Shown here: piece by piece, positions 1 through 8,681 of the stretch | Numbering within the stretch: position 1 is the stretch's first letter | How the letters are laid out: every line of letters begins with the position of its first letter | From: an uncultured Opitutia bacterium | GTDB lineage: Bacteria > Verrucomicrobiota > Verrucomicrobiia > Opitutales > Opitutaceae | DNA length: 64,000 bases | NCBI GenBank assembly: GCA_903834135.1 | Contig: CAILHZ010000016.1 | Coordinates: 248,001 to 312,000 of the forward strand | Reading direction: 5' to 3' | Notes under the pieces: generated by a model | The model's input: only the letters and a program-made list of their open reading frames with translations | The model's database searches: none | Told to the model about the DNA's origin: nothing | Position numbers and translations under genes: made by a program

Positions 1-1880
1 AGATTACCTACACTCAAAATGGTATAAACTTTTGCAGAACTGCATTCGTTAGCGCACCTGATCAAGTTTTAGTAATCAAGATTTCAGCAGATACGCCCCA
101 CAGTATTTCATGTGATCTAAAATTAGATAGGCAGGAAAACTACAGTGTTTCTAGCCCTGATAAATCAAGTCTCTTAATTACAGGACAACTACCAGATGGA
201 TTATCAGGAAAAAACGGTGTTTCATATGCATCACTGCTTAAAGCATATACAGATGATGGACTACTTACTTTAGATTCAAATACGCTTCACATACATAACG
301 CAAACTCAGTGACTTTATTAGTCACCGCTGCGACTGATATCAAAACATTTGCAGGCAGACACAGCTCAAATGCAAAACTCTCTGCATTTGAGGATATGAG
401 ATCTGCGCAATTAAAAAATTATGATGCACTACTTATTTCACACATATCAGACTATCAAAGTTTCTATAACCGTGTCGTCTTAAACTTAGGCGCAACACCT
501 CAAGCAATTGCAAGCGAAGCAACTCCAGATAGACTGCGTGCTCTGGGCAAAGGCACCTCAGATCAAAGCCTAGAAACACTCTATTTTAATTTTGGGCGAT
601 ATTTATTAATTTCATCATCTAGACCTGGTGGCTTACCTGCAAATTTACAGGGCATCTGGTCCGACGACACTAAGTGTCCATGGCATGGAGATTGGCATCT
701 TAATGTAAATGTTCAGATGAATTATTGGCCTGCTGAAATTTGTAACTTATCAGATTTACATGAGCCTCTATTCTCTCTGATTAAATCTTTACAAACTCCT
801 GGAGCTAAAACTGCTCAACTGTATTATAACGCACATGGTTGGGTTGCTCATACAATCACTAACCCCTGGGGTTTCACTTCCCCAGGAGAGGGCGCTAGTT
901 GGGGCTCATCGACATCTGCTTCAGCATGGCTTTGCGAGCACTTGTGGGATCACTATTTATTTACTAAGGACAAGGAATTCTTAATTAAAGCGTATCCTAT
1001 ATTAAAAGGATCAGCAGAATTTTATGTCGATATGCTGATGGAAGAACCAACGAATCACTGGCTTGTAACAGGACCTTCTAATTCACCCGAAAACTCATAT
1101 ATCCTTAAAACAGGCGAAAGACTTAGCGTTTGCATGGGGCCTACCATAGATCAACAAATTGTACGTTACTTATTTAGCGCCTGCATTGAAGCTTCAGATA
1201 TATTACACCAAGACCCTGAGTTTAGAGCACTATTACAAAATAAGCGGTCACGACTCGCGCCAACCCGGATCGCATCAGACGGTCGTATCATGGAATGGCT
1301 TGAGGAATACAAAGAATCGGAAGTACACCACCGCCATGTATCTCACCTATGGGGACTTTACCCTGGCAATGAAATCACATATCAAAGCACTCCAGATTTC
1401 GCAGCTGCTGCGCGTAAGTCACTTGAAGTAAGAGGAGATTCAGGGACTGGTTGGAGTTTAGCCTATAAACTTAATTTATGGGCAAGACTTCATGATGGTG
1501 ATCATGCAGAGAAAATACTTTTGCGCCAATTACACTTAGTTGGAGTAAGTGATATGAATTATAAAGACGGTGGTGGAACCTACCCTAACCTCTTTGATGC
1601 GCATCCACCCTTCCAAATTGATGGTAATTTTGGTGCTTCTGCAGGTATAGCAGAAATGCTATTACAAAGCTCTGCAGATCTAATTGAGCTCCTACCTGCG
1701 CTGCCAAGTACGTGGTCTACAGGAAATGTAAGCGGACTTAAAGCAAGAGGTAATATCACAGTTGATATGCAATGGAGTGCTGGAAAGATCGTTAGCTATC
1801 ATCTTAAGTCACCATCTCCAGTATATGTTAATGTGAAAATTAACGGTGAGATTAAACATCTCCTGCCAGAGCAAATCTAA
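1..1880 (+). CDS. GH95 family alpha-L-fucosidase, 3' part
   Basis: The reading frame is open from the left edge (first full codon at base 3) to the TAA at 1880, giving 625 residues of a protein whose N-terminus lies outside the window. GH95 enzymes remove alpha-L-fucose (some remove alpha-L-galactose) from polysaccharides by an inverting mechanism. The family core is plain: the HLNVNVQMNYW motif (about 698-729) carries the two conserved Asn residues that act with the catalytic base, SNSPEN (about 1078-1095) matches the acid Glu region, and QIDGNFG (about 1615-1635) carries the conserved Asp. The part before base 309 reads as the end of the beta-sandwich N-domain, so an internal start at 309 is not credible. 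Its neighbours are other secreted carbohydrate-related genes. Family certain; substrate inferred. Confidence 0.93.
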   Translation, partial: ITYTQNGINFCRTAFVSAPDQVLVIKISADTPHSISCDLKLDRQENYSVSSPDKSSLLITGQLPDGLSGKNGVSYASLLKAYTDDGLLTLDSNTLHIHNANSVTLLVTAATDIKTFAGRHSSNAKLSAFEDMRSAQLKNYDALLISHISDYQSFYNRVVLNLGATPQAIASEATPDRLRALGKGTSDQSLETLYFNFGRYLLISSSRPGGLPANLQGIWSDDTKCPWHGDWHLNVNVQMNYWPAEICNLSDLHEPLFSLIKSLQTPGAKTAQLYYNAHGWVAHTITNPWGFTSPGEGASWGSSTSASAWLCEHLWDHYLFTKDKEFLIKAYPILKGSAEFYVDMLMEEPTNHWLVTGPSNSPENSYILKTGERLSVCMGPTIDQQIVRYLFSACIEASDILHQDPEFRALLQNKRSRLAPTRIASDGRIMEWLEEYKESEVHHRHVSHLWGLYPGNEITYQSTPDFAAAARKSLEVRGDSGTGWSLAYKLNLWARLHDGDHAEKILLRQLHLVGVSDMNYKDGGGTYPNLFDAHPPFQIDGNFGASAGIAEMLLQSSADLIELLPALPSTWSTGNVSGLKARGNITVDMQWSAGKIVSYHLKSPSPVYVNVKINGEIKHLLPEQI

Positions 1881-2087
1881 ATAAACACATTAGCATTAAT
1901 TGTATTTACTGCTTGGACTACATGGCACGGGATCCATCTACATACCTAGTTAATAACGGCAGTACTTTAAAGCTAGGCATCGATAGACTCAGGTGCAATT
2001 TTACGGGCAGGAATGCTTTATAGGGCACCGAAAGTAGCTAATAGGGTTTCAGGCAATTATAACGATATCATGATCTAGCGTTTAAAA

Positions 2088-2101
2088 TCCTAAATTTAGG
2101 A
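2088..2101. promoter_or_regulatory. 14-bp perfect palindrome upstream of Rrf2 gene
   Basis: TCCTAAATTTAGGA is a perfect palindrome whose right end lies 38 bp before the GTG start of the Rrf2-family gene. Regulators of this family often bind their own promoters at short inverted repeats, so this is a candidate autoregulatory operator. No second copy was found in the window by eye. Confidence 0.4.
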
Positions 2102-2139
2102 GATTGCGCGCTGCATGAATCAATATAATCTCATGAGCA

Positions 2140-2553
2140 GTGAAAATAACGATCAAGCTAGACTATGCCTGCCGTATCTTATGTGAACTTGCACGGGAAT
2201 ATCGCTCTGGAAAGCCAGTGCGGCTAGATCGCTTGTCTAAAATTGAACAAGTTCCAGCCAATTTTTTAGCTCAAATTTTAGGTGAATTAAGAACCTCACG
2301 TTTAGTTGAAAGTAAACGTGGAATTAATGGAGGATTTCTACTCACTCGCTCTCCAGAGCAGATCACCCTTCTTGATATTGCAGTAGCAATCGAAGGCGGA
2401 CTACTCGATTTAAGCGGAAATCATAAAGGCAAATCAGGAAAAAAACTTAAAGAGGTGTGGCAAGAAATTGGAAAATTCGCCTCCATTAAAGCAGCTGAAT
2501 ACACTCTTGATACAATTGCTGACATGAAAGAGATCGTTATGTACGATATCTAA
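2140..2553 (+). CDS. Rrf2-family transcriptional regulator, no Fe-S cysteines
   Basis: This 137-residue protein has the family layout: an N-terminal winged helix starting MKITIKLDYACRILCELA, then the wing and recognition region (SRLVESKRGINGGFLLTRSPEQITLLDIA, in two parts around residues 53-81), then a helical tail. Rrf2 proteins sense iron-sulfur status, NO or cysteine, or act as simple repressors. The three Cys ligands found in IscR and NsrR are missing between residues 85 and 115, so it probably holds no Fe-S cluster. The start is GTG at 2140; an ATG at 2133 is in another frame. There is no Shine-Dalgarno sequence. It sits between two catabolic genes on the same strand and may control one of them (inference). 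Confidence 0.85.
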   Translation: MKITIKLDYACRILCELAREYRSGKPVRLDRLSKIEQVPANFLAQILGELRTSRLVESKRGINGGFLLTRSPEQITLLDIAVAIEGGLLDLSGNHKGKSGKKLKEVWQEIGKFASIKAAEYTLDTIADMKEIVMYDI

Positions 2554-2606
2554 TCACTGTAATTACTCTACAAATCTGTAACTCGAGTTAGCTTTTAGCG
2601 TCTGTT

Positions 2607-2648
2607 TTGTTGTGAAAGTCTTGGTGTATATAATAAATATATACACCA
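2607..2648 (+). promoter_or_regulatory. Promoter with overlapping inverted-repeat operator for DUF4965 gene
   Basis: A -35-like TTGTTG (2607-2612) lies 16 bp before a consensus TATAAT (2629-2634). A perfect 10-bp inverted repeat, TGGTGTATAT (2622-2631) and ATATACACCA (2639-2648) separated by 7 bp, covers the -10 box and ends 11 bp before the ATG at 2660. This arrangement is typical of a repressor-controlled promoter. As RNA the repeat would form a hairpin just before the start codon, so control at translation is also possible. Confidence 0.6.
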
Positions 2649-2659
2649 GAATACCCCCT

Positions 2660-4729
2660 ATGAGAATATTGAAATTATATAAGCTTTTTTTTGCAAGCGC
2701 CCTGCTCTGCTCATGTTTAGGTTTCGCACAAGAAAGAGCACCGGCGGTTCCTTTAATAACCCATAATCCATATTTTAGTATTTGGTCTATGGCCGACCAC
2801 CTTACTGATCAGCAAACAAAACATTGGACTGAAACTTACCAACCTCTTGTTGGTATCATACGAGTTGATGGTAAAGCATTCAGGTACATGGGTACAAATC
2901 CAAGATCCCTGGAAGCTGCGAAACAACTAAATGTAAGCGTGCAAGCAACGCATAGCTATTACACATTTGAAGCTGCCGGTGTAATTCTAAAATTAAGTTT
3001 TTTCACACCAGCCTTCGTTCAAGACTTAGATTTACTGTCGCGGCCTGTTACTTATATTACATGGGACGTATCAAGCACGGATAGTAAAATACACCATGTA
3101 GATGTGCTATTGGATATGGATGGTGTAATAGCAACCAACACAGACAACCAACTAGTCACTTGGGGAAGAACACAAACCAAGAGCCTTACGGTACTCAATA
3201 TTGGCAGTCGCGATCAAGATGCCCTAAACAGGTCAGGAGATGATCTTAGAATAGATTGGGGTTACCTACATTTAGCATTTCCTAAAAAAGACGGTTTCTC
3301 ATCAGCTCTATCGTTTACTAATATACCCGACTTTGTCTCAACAGGAGAGCTGACAACCGAAGATGATCTAGAAATGCCAAAGACCCCACGCGGTAAGGCA
3401 GCCCACCTTGGAGCAGCGTTTCATATTAATTTATTGCCTGAAAAAATAGAAAGTCGTCATGCACTTATCGCTTATACCGAGGGCTACATGATCGAATACT
3501 TAAATCGAAAACTAAAACCCTATTGGCAAAGAAATAATGTTTCAACTCAAGCAATGCTTGATCAGGCAGAATCTGAATACAGCTCTCTTGAGGTTCGCGG
3601 TAAAGAATATGATAAAGCTTTATCAAACGATTTAGAAAAAATAGGTGGAGCTGGCTATCGCCAACTTGCAATCCTATCTTATCGTCAAACTCTAGCAGCA
3701 CATGGTCTAGCTGCAGATCTTAGCGGCAAGCCCATGAGCTTCCCTAAAGAAAATAATTCAAATGGATGCATCAGTACAGTAGACGTACTTTATCCTTCGG
3801 CACCTTTTTATTTATTTTTAAATCCTTCATTACTCGAAGCCGAAGTGCGTCCAGTACTCGAGTACGCGAGTTTACCACGCTGGAGATTTGATTTCGCACC
3901 ACATGATTTAGGTACTTATCCTCTTGCCAACGCACAGGTCTATGGCGGTGGAGAGGTAACCGAGGAAAATCAAATGCCAGTAGAAGAAAGTGGTAACCTT
4001 TTGATTTTAGGTGCAGCACTTGGACAAACTCAGGGTGACTGGCATGTAGCAAAAGAATTTTGGCCTCAGTTTTCTAAATGGGCTAAATATGTAAGGCTAA
4101 AGGGCTTGGATCCTGAAAATCAATTATGCACGGATGATTTTGCAGGTCACTTAGCCCATAATGCTAATCTATCTATCAAAGCAATCGAAGCTATAGGCGC
4201 TTATTCTCTCATGGCACGCGGACTTGGCTATACATCGATTGCTGATGACTATATGGCAGCAGCTAAACAAATGGCTAAAGCCTGGGAGAATTTAGGCTTT
4301 GATAAAGATCACTATTCTTTGGCATTCGACCGCCCTGGGACTTGGAGTCAGAAATACAATTTAGTGTGGGATAAAATCCTTAGTCTAAATCTCTTCTCTG
4401 ATACAATACGCCAAACAGAGGTTAAGTACTACCTAAGCCATTTAAATCGTTATGGTTTACCTCTAGATAGCCGTAAAGATTACACTAAACTAGATTGGAC
4501 TATATGGTCAGCTACCCTAGCAGATAATCAAGATGACTTTAAGACACTGATGACTCCAATCTCAGCCTGGATAAATGAATCTACTTCACGAGTACCACTC
4601 ACGGATTGGTATGATACCAAAACAGGTAAGATGGTAGGGTTCAAAGCACGCAGCGTAGTTGGCGGTGTTTACATTAAGGCACTAGCCGATACGACACTCG
4701 CCGAGAAATGGCGAGCGAAGGTTAAATAG
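2660..4729 (+). CDS. Secreted DUF4965 / glutaminase A-like protein
   Basis: This 689-residue protein has an N-terminal signal sequence (hydrophobic FFASALLCSCLGFAQ) followed by the module order of the glutaminase A (GtaA)-like family: an N-terminal beta domain (PLITHNPYFSIWSMADHLTDQ), then an alpha-helical barrel with the DUF4965 hallmarks GYRQLAILSYRQ, HDLGTYPLANAQVY and NADDFAGH-like CTDDFAGHLAHN. Bacterial members are usually annotated glutaminase family protein, but many sit among glycoside hydrolase genes and their true substrate is uncertain. An upstream GTG at 2612 is in frame, but it lies inside the promoter region, so the ATG at 2660 is preferred; it also gives a proper signal peptide. 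The gene is probably transcribed alone from the promoter at 2607. Confidence 0.85.
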   Translation: MRILKLYKLFFASALLCSCLGFAQERAPAVPLITHNPYFSIWSMADHLTDQQTKHWTETYQPLVGIIRVDGKAFRYMGTNPRSLEAAKQLNVSVQATHSYYTFEAAGVILKLSFFTPAFVQDLDLLSRPVTYITWDVSSTDSKIHHVDVLLDMDGVIATNTDNQLVTWGRTQTKSLTVLNIGSRDQDALNRSGDDLRIDWGYLHLAFPKKDGFSSALSFTNIPDFVSTGELTTEDDLEMPKTPRGKAAHLGAAFHINLLPEKIESRHALIAYTEGYMIEYLNRKLKPYWQRNNVSTQAMLDQAESEYSSLEVRGKEYDKALSNDLEKIGGAGYRQLAILSYRQTLAAHGLAADLSGKPMSFPKENNSNGCISTVDVLYPSAPFYLFLNPSLLEAEVRPVLEYASLPRWRFDFAPHDLGTYPLANAQVYGGGEVTEENQMPVEESGNLLILGAALGQTQGDWHVAKEFWPQFSKWAKYVRLKGLDPENQLCTDDFAGHLAHNANLSIKAIEAIGAYSLMARGLGYTSIADDYMAAAKQMAKAWENLGFDKDHYSLAFDRPGTWSQKYNLVWDKILSLNLFSDTIRQTEVKYYLSHLNRYGLPLDSRKDYTKLDWTIWSATLADNQDDFKTLMTPISAWINESTSRVPLTDWYDTKTGKMVGFKARSVVGGVYIKALADTTLAEKWRAKVK

Positions 4730-4732
4730 CAA

Positions 4733-5590
4733 TTAGCGCGGCTCGTATCCAGCAGAAGGTTTACCATCATCATCAAGTTTACCAGCTGCCCAAAGTACTC
4801 CACGAGTTACAAGATCTAGATAGCGTGAATCCTGTACTGTAGGGTTACTATGGCCAATTGTTGTACTAAAAACACGTACATTTTTTGGGCCATAGTGATT
4901 CGTCCATACGACTACATAATTAGCTAATTTCGTAGCTCCATTCTTCTGCTTTTGTAACTGAGAACCACGAGCTAGAGAACTATGATTAGGGAAATTAGTT
5001 GGAGGTTGAACATTATTGTAAAGTTCTTCGTCTATAGTTGTCCAATCTGACATGCCATGCGTAATAGGACTAGCATTAGCAATAAACGAAATGCTGATTG
5101 GTGCTCGTGCTCCGTGTGCACTTGATTGTAAACCTAGATAATCAAACCAGAGTGCATTTTCAGACCCAGGCTGCATCGGATGTACAAACTCTGGCGAGAC
5201 ACGGTAAGAGTGCATTGCACAATGCAGATTAACGCCAGGGATTCCATCGCGATGAGGCTTAAGTACGTTTTCTACCTGCTTTTTATCTTTTATGTCTGCA
5301 GCACATTCATCATGAATAACAACATCGTAGCCTTTGGCATAATCAGGATCATTAAGACATCCTAAATTAGGATGAGTGTTTCCATCTGCGCAGTACATCT
5401 GAGTCACAAGGATATTAGCTCTTTTCTCTAATCCTGTTTTGAGAATCTCTTTTTGATTGGCATAGTCGTGGCAGCAGCCACCAGAAATAAGTAAAACTTT
5501 AAGAGGCGCTGTGGTGCTCTGTCCCAGGGCAGACACAACTAAAATGAAGGCAAAAGACACAAAACGAATGATATTTTTGTACGTATTCAT
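4733..5590 (-). CDS. Secreted ThuA-like domain protein
   Basis: This 285-residue protein has a signal peptide (residues 1-23, FAFILVVSALGQS) and a single ThuA-like domain of the class I glutamine amidotransferase-like fold. KVLLISGGCCHDY opens the fold, and DVVIHDECAADI and GIPGVNLHCAMHSYR follow as in the family. ThuA was named from trehalose utilisation; in Verrucomicrobia and Planctomycetes such proteins are common in secreted sugar catabolism sets, with unclear activity. It converges with the DUF4965 gene, with only 3 bp between stop codons. Function beyond the fold is not established. Confidence 0.8.
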   Translation of the reverse strand: MNTYKNIIRFVSFAFILVVSALGQSTTAPLKVLLISGGCCHDYANQKEILKTGLEKRANILVTQMYCADGNTHPNLGCLNDPDYAKGYDVVIHDECAADIKDKKQVENVLKPHRDGIPGVNLHCAMHSYRVSPEFVHPMQPGSENALWFDYLGLQSSAHGARAPISISFIANASPITHGMSDWTTIDEELYNNVQPPTNFPNHSSLARGSQLQKQKNGATKLANYVVVWTNHYGPKNVRVFSTTIGHSNPTVQDSRYLDLVTRGVLWAAGKLDDDGKPSAGYEPR

Positions 5591-5715
5591 AGGGGTTAAA
5601 ATTATTAAAGACTATATCTGAAAGCTTTATTCGTATAGAACAAGCATACAGATTAGTACATTGCTTGAATTAAGGACGTCTATAGCTTCTGTTAGGTTTC
5701 AATTAAGTCACAGTA

Positions 5716-7989
5716 ATGCCCCAGGAAAGCCCAGTTATTCATAATAAGCTAACTCCCAAGTCCTCGGGAGTGTCTTGGTCTACGTTGATTAAGGGGTATA
5801 TTGTATTTGTATCTCTTGGGATAATCTCACACTGGCCTGCTCTTTATGGCGGTTTCATCTGGGACGATGACGCCCATGTTACCCGGAAGGCCATACAATC
5901 CCTTTCAGGATTGTTAGCTATATGGACAAAGCTGGGGAGCACCCAGCAATACTATCCGTTACTGCACTCCCTGTTCTGGGTACAGCATTTCATCTGGTCT
6001 GATTCATCTTTTGCCTACCACTTAACAAATATTTCACTTCATGCTTTTGCATGCTTACTGCTCGTATTAGTTCTGAAAAAACTCTCGATTCCAGGGGCTT
6101 GGCTAGCTGGACTAGTCTTCACACTTCATCCTATTTACGTGGAGTCCATTGCTTGGATATCTGAAGAAAAAAATACGATTTCAGCTATTTTTTACTTTAG
6201 CTCTGCTTTTTATTATCTTCATTTTGAAGAAAAGAAGGTCAAAAAGTACTATATAATTGCAACGGTATTTTTTGTTTTAGCCCTGCTTACAAAAACAGTC
6301 ACTGCAACCCTTCCTTCAGCACTACTTCTCTTAATTTGGTGGAAAAATGGAGAGCTTTTATGGAAGCGTGATATTAAACCTTTAAGGATATGGTTTGGTG
6401 CATCAATCGTTGCAGGCATTTTCACCGCATGGGTAGAATCAAATCTGGTTGGAGCACAAGGCACTGAATACATAATGCCAAGCTATGAAAGAATTCTTTT
6501 ATCGGGGCGCATCATCTGTTTCTATATAAGTAAAATTATACTACCTACTCATCTCGTATTTATTTACGAGCGTTGGACTATCTCTAGATTAAATCCCATA
6601 TCGTACGCCTACCTTGCTGTAGCGATTGGTTTACTCGTAGTATGCATTTGGCTTTACTTATTAAAATCCAAATCAGCGGAGCAAGCTCGCAGCCTAAGAA
6701 CACCACTAGCCTCCTATTTATATTTTTGTGGAACGCTACTACCCGTATTAGGGTTTTTTAATATTTATCCATTTAAATATTCATATGTAGCTGATCATTT
6801 TCAGTATTTAGCTAGTTTAGGTATCGTAGTTCCTATCTGCAGTTTAGCATCACTTGGCATAAAATCAGTTTCACATAAAACAAAATTACTAAGCACGACT
6901 TTATGTGTTTTAGTTCTAGTATGCTTTACTTACCTCACGGTCGTACAAAGTAATGCGTATCAAAACGCAAAAACACTTTATCAAGTAACACTAGATAAAA
7001 ACCCTGAATGTTGGATGGCCCATAATAACATAGGTGTCATCTTACTTGATGAAGGGAAAACTGATCTAGCAGCTAGCGAGTTTGAAGCCGCTCTTCAATT
7101 AAATCCAAACCTCGTTGGCCCTCATGCTAATCTCGGGAATATTTATTCGAAAAATTTATCAACGCAAAATAAAGCTTTTAAGCATTACGAAGCTGCAATT
7201 GCTCAGGCTCCTAATAGCGCTGATATACATAATTTATATGGCACTTTCCTAACAACGATTCCCGAAAAGCATCAAGATGCCTTTAATCAAATTCAGAAAG
7301 CTATTGAGCTACAACCAAATTACCCTGAAGCCCACTACAATCTCGGGATTTTACTTAGCCAATTTAATGATAGGCAAAACGAAGCTATTGAAGAGTACAA
7401 AGCAGCACTGACACTCAACCCGGACTATGTACAGGCACATACTAATCTAGCTATTATTCTAGCTCACACACAAGGGGGACAAAATGAAGCTATAGCCCAC
7501 TTACGTAAAGCTTTAGAAATAGATCCTAGCTATGCTGAAGCACACTGCAATATTGCGCCATTACTCGCATCTGATCCAAGTCAACTAAATGATGCAATAA
7601 GTCACTTAGAAAAAGCACTTTCATTAAAACCTAACTTTGCCCAGGCCCATAATAATTTGGCTAACCTTTTCGCACATATAGACGGTAAAGATCTACAAAC
7701 AATATATCACTATTCAGAAGCAATACGCATTAATCCTATTTACGCTGAAGCTGAAAATAATTGGGCTAACTATTTAGTGAGAAAAGGAAACCATGATAAC
7801 GAAGCAATAGATCATTATCGTAAAGCTATAGCTATAGCTCCCGAGTATATCATTATTCGATATAACCTAGCGCTTCTACTTATGAGAAATCCTGCAGCCA
7901 AACAGGAAGCTGTCGATAATCTTGAAAGACTACTTCGAATAGCACCAAACTATCAACCAGCCCAAGAACTACTCAATAAATTGAAGTAG
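5716..7989 (+). CDS. TMTC-like membrane protein with TPR tail
   Basis: This 757-residue protein has two halves. Residues about 25-410 form about ten membrane helices with features of GT-C glycosyltransferase/TMTC proteins: an early acidic loop motif IWDDDAHVT (about residue 48), HPIYVESIAWISEEKNTIS and LLTKTVTATLP. Residues about 430-757 are tetratricopeptide repeats (repeated pattern of LNPN..GPHANLGNIY, LQPNYPEAHYNLGIL, LNPDYVQAHTNLAIIL), predicted periplasmic. The eukaryotic relatives (TMTC1-4) are O-mannosyltransferases; activity of the bacterial ones is not known. It is a single gene, divergent from the ThuA gene. No Shine-Dalgarno sequence precedes the ATG. Confidence 0.8.
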   Translation: MPQESPVIHNKLTPKSSGVSWSTLIKGYIVFVSLGIISHWPALYGGFIWDDDAHVTRKAIQSLSGLLAIWTKLGSTQQYYPLLHSLFWVQHFIWSDSSFAYHLTNISLHAFACLLLVLVLKKLSIPGAWLAGLVFTLHPIYVESIAWISEEKNTISAIFYFSSAFYYLHFEEKKVKKYYIIATVFFVLALLTKTVTATLPSALLLLIWWKNGELLWKRDIKPLRIWFGASIVAGIFTAWVESNLVGAQGTEYIMPSYERILLSGRIICFYISKIILPTHLVFIYERWTISRLNPISYAYLAVAIGLLVVCIWLYLLKSKSAEQARSLRTPLASYLYFCGTLLPVLGFFNIYPFKYSYVADHFQYLASLGIVVPICSLASLGIKSVSHKTKLLSTTLCVLVLVCFTYLTVVQSNAYQNAKTLYQVTLDKNPECWMAHNNIGVILLDEGKTDLAASEFEAALQLNPNLVGPHANLGNIYSKNLSTQNKAFKHYEAAIAQAPNSADIHNLYGTFLTTIPEKHQDAFNQIQKAIELQPNYPEAHYNLGILLSQFNDRQNEAIEEYKAALTLNPDYVQAHTNLAIILAHTQGGQNEAIAHLRKALEIDPSYAEAHCNIAPLLASDPSQLNDAISHLEKALSLKPNFAQAHNNLANLFAHIDGKDLQTIYHYSEAIRINPIYAEAENNWANYLVRKGNHDNEAIDHYRKAIAIAPEYIIIRYNLALLLMRNPAAKQEAVDNLERLLRIAPNYQPAQELLNKLK

Positions 7990-8060
7990 AGCATATGCTC
8001 AAACTACAGCATTAGTATTACACTTATAAACTGTTAGTCTGAATAATTCATTTTAATACA

Positions 8061-8681
8061 ATGTACCATAAAGCAATCGCAGAGCTTTCTAAAGATGAGA
8101 AGTTAAGAGCTCTCATAAAAACTATCGGCCCAATTGAATTTAAGCCTAAACGCATAGACCCTTATAAATCTATTATTAGAGCAATCATTTACCAGCAACT
8201 AACAGGTAAGGCTGCTGGAACTATATTCGATCGATTTTTAAAACTAGCACCAACGACTGCATTTCCAAAACCTGAATTTATATTAGAGTTATCAGAGCAA
8301 TCTCTAAGATCTGCAGGTCTATCAGGTTCCAAGGTGAGCTATATTAAAGCAGTAGCAAAAATGACAGCTTCTGGTGATTTACCACCACTTAAAAAGTTTG
8401 ATAAGATGAATGATTTAGAAATTATAGATTGTCTTACAGCAATACACGGAGTCGGACGCTGGACTGCAGAAATGTTTCTTATATCAAATATGGGTAGGCT
8501 AGATGTTTTCCCCGTAAATGACCTGGGAGTGCGAAAAGGATTTCAGGTTGTATTTAATAAAAGAAAACTCCCTGAGCCCGAGGCGCTCATGAAGTTTAGT
8601 AAGCGTTGGTCACCTTATCGTACCTTTGTGACCCTCTATTTTTGGCGTGCAGCAGATATGCTGAAAGTCGCTAAAGTCTGA
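8061..8681 (+). CDS. DNA-3-methyladenine glycosylase II (AlkA-type, HhH-GPD)
   Basis: This 206-residue base-excision repair enzyme releases alkylated purines from DNA. The helix-hairpin-helix is at about residues 128-142 (AIHGVGRWTAEMFLI) and the catalytic Asp is in FPVNDLGVRKGF (about residue 154). It lacks the N-terminal domain of E. coli AlkA, and its length fits the short bacterial/yeast Mag1-like class. Its stop overlaps the convergent DUF5009 gene by 11 bp. Confidence 0.92.
   Translation: MYHKAIAELSKDEKLRALIKTIGPIEFKPKRIDPYKSIIRAIIYQQLTGKAAGTIFDRFLKLAPTTAFPKPEFILELSEQSLRSAGLSGSKVSYIKAVAKMTASGDLPPLKKFDKMNDLEIIDCLTAIHGVGRWTAEMFLISNMGRLDVFPVNDLGVRKGFQVVFNKRKLPEPEALMKFSKRWSPYRTFVTLYFWRAADMLKVAKV

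Noticed and set aside
309-309. Internal start of the GH95 gene
   Set aside because: The same frame is open and protein-like back to the window edge, so this is a partial gene.
2612-2659. GTG start for the DUF4965 gene
   Set aside because: It lies within the promoter/operator; the ATG at 2660 gives a normal signal peptide.
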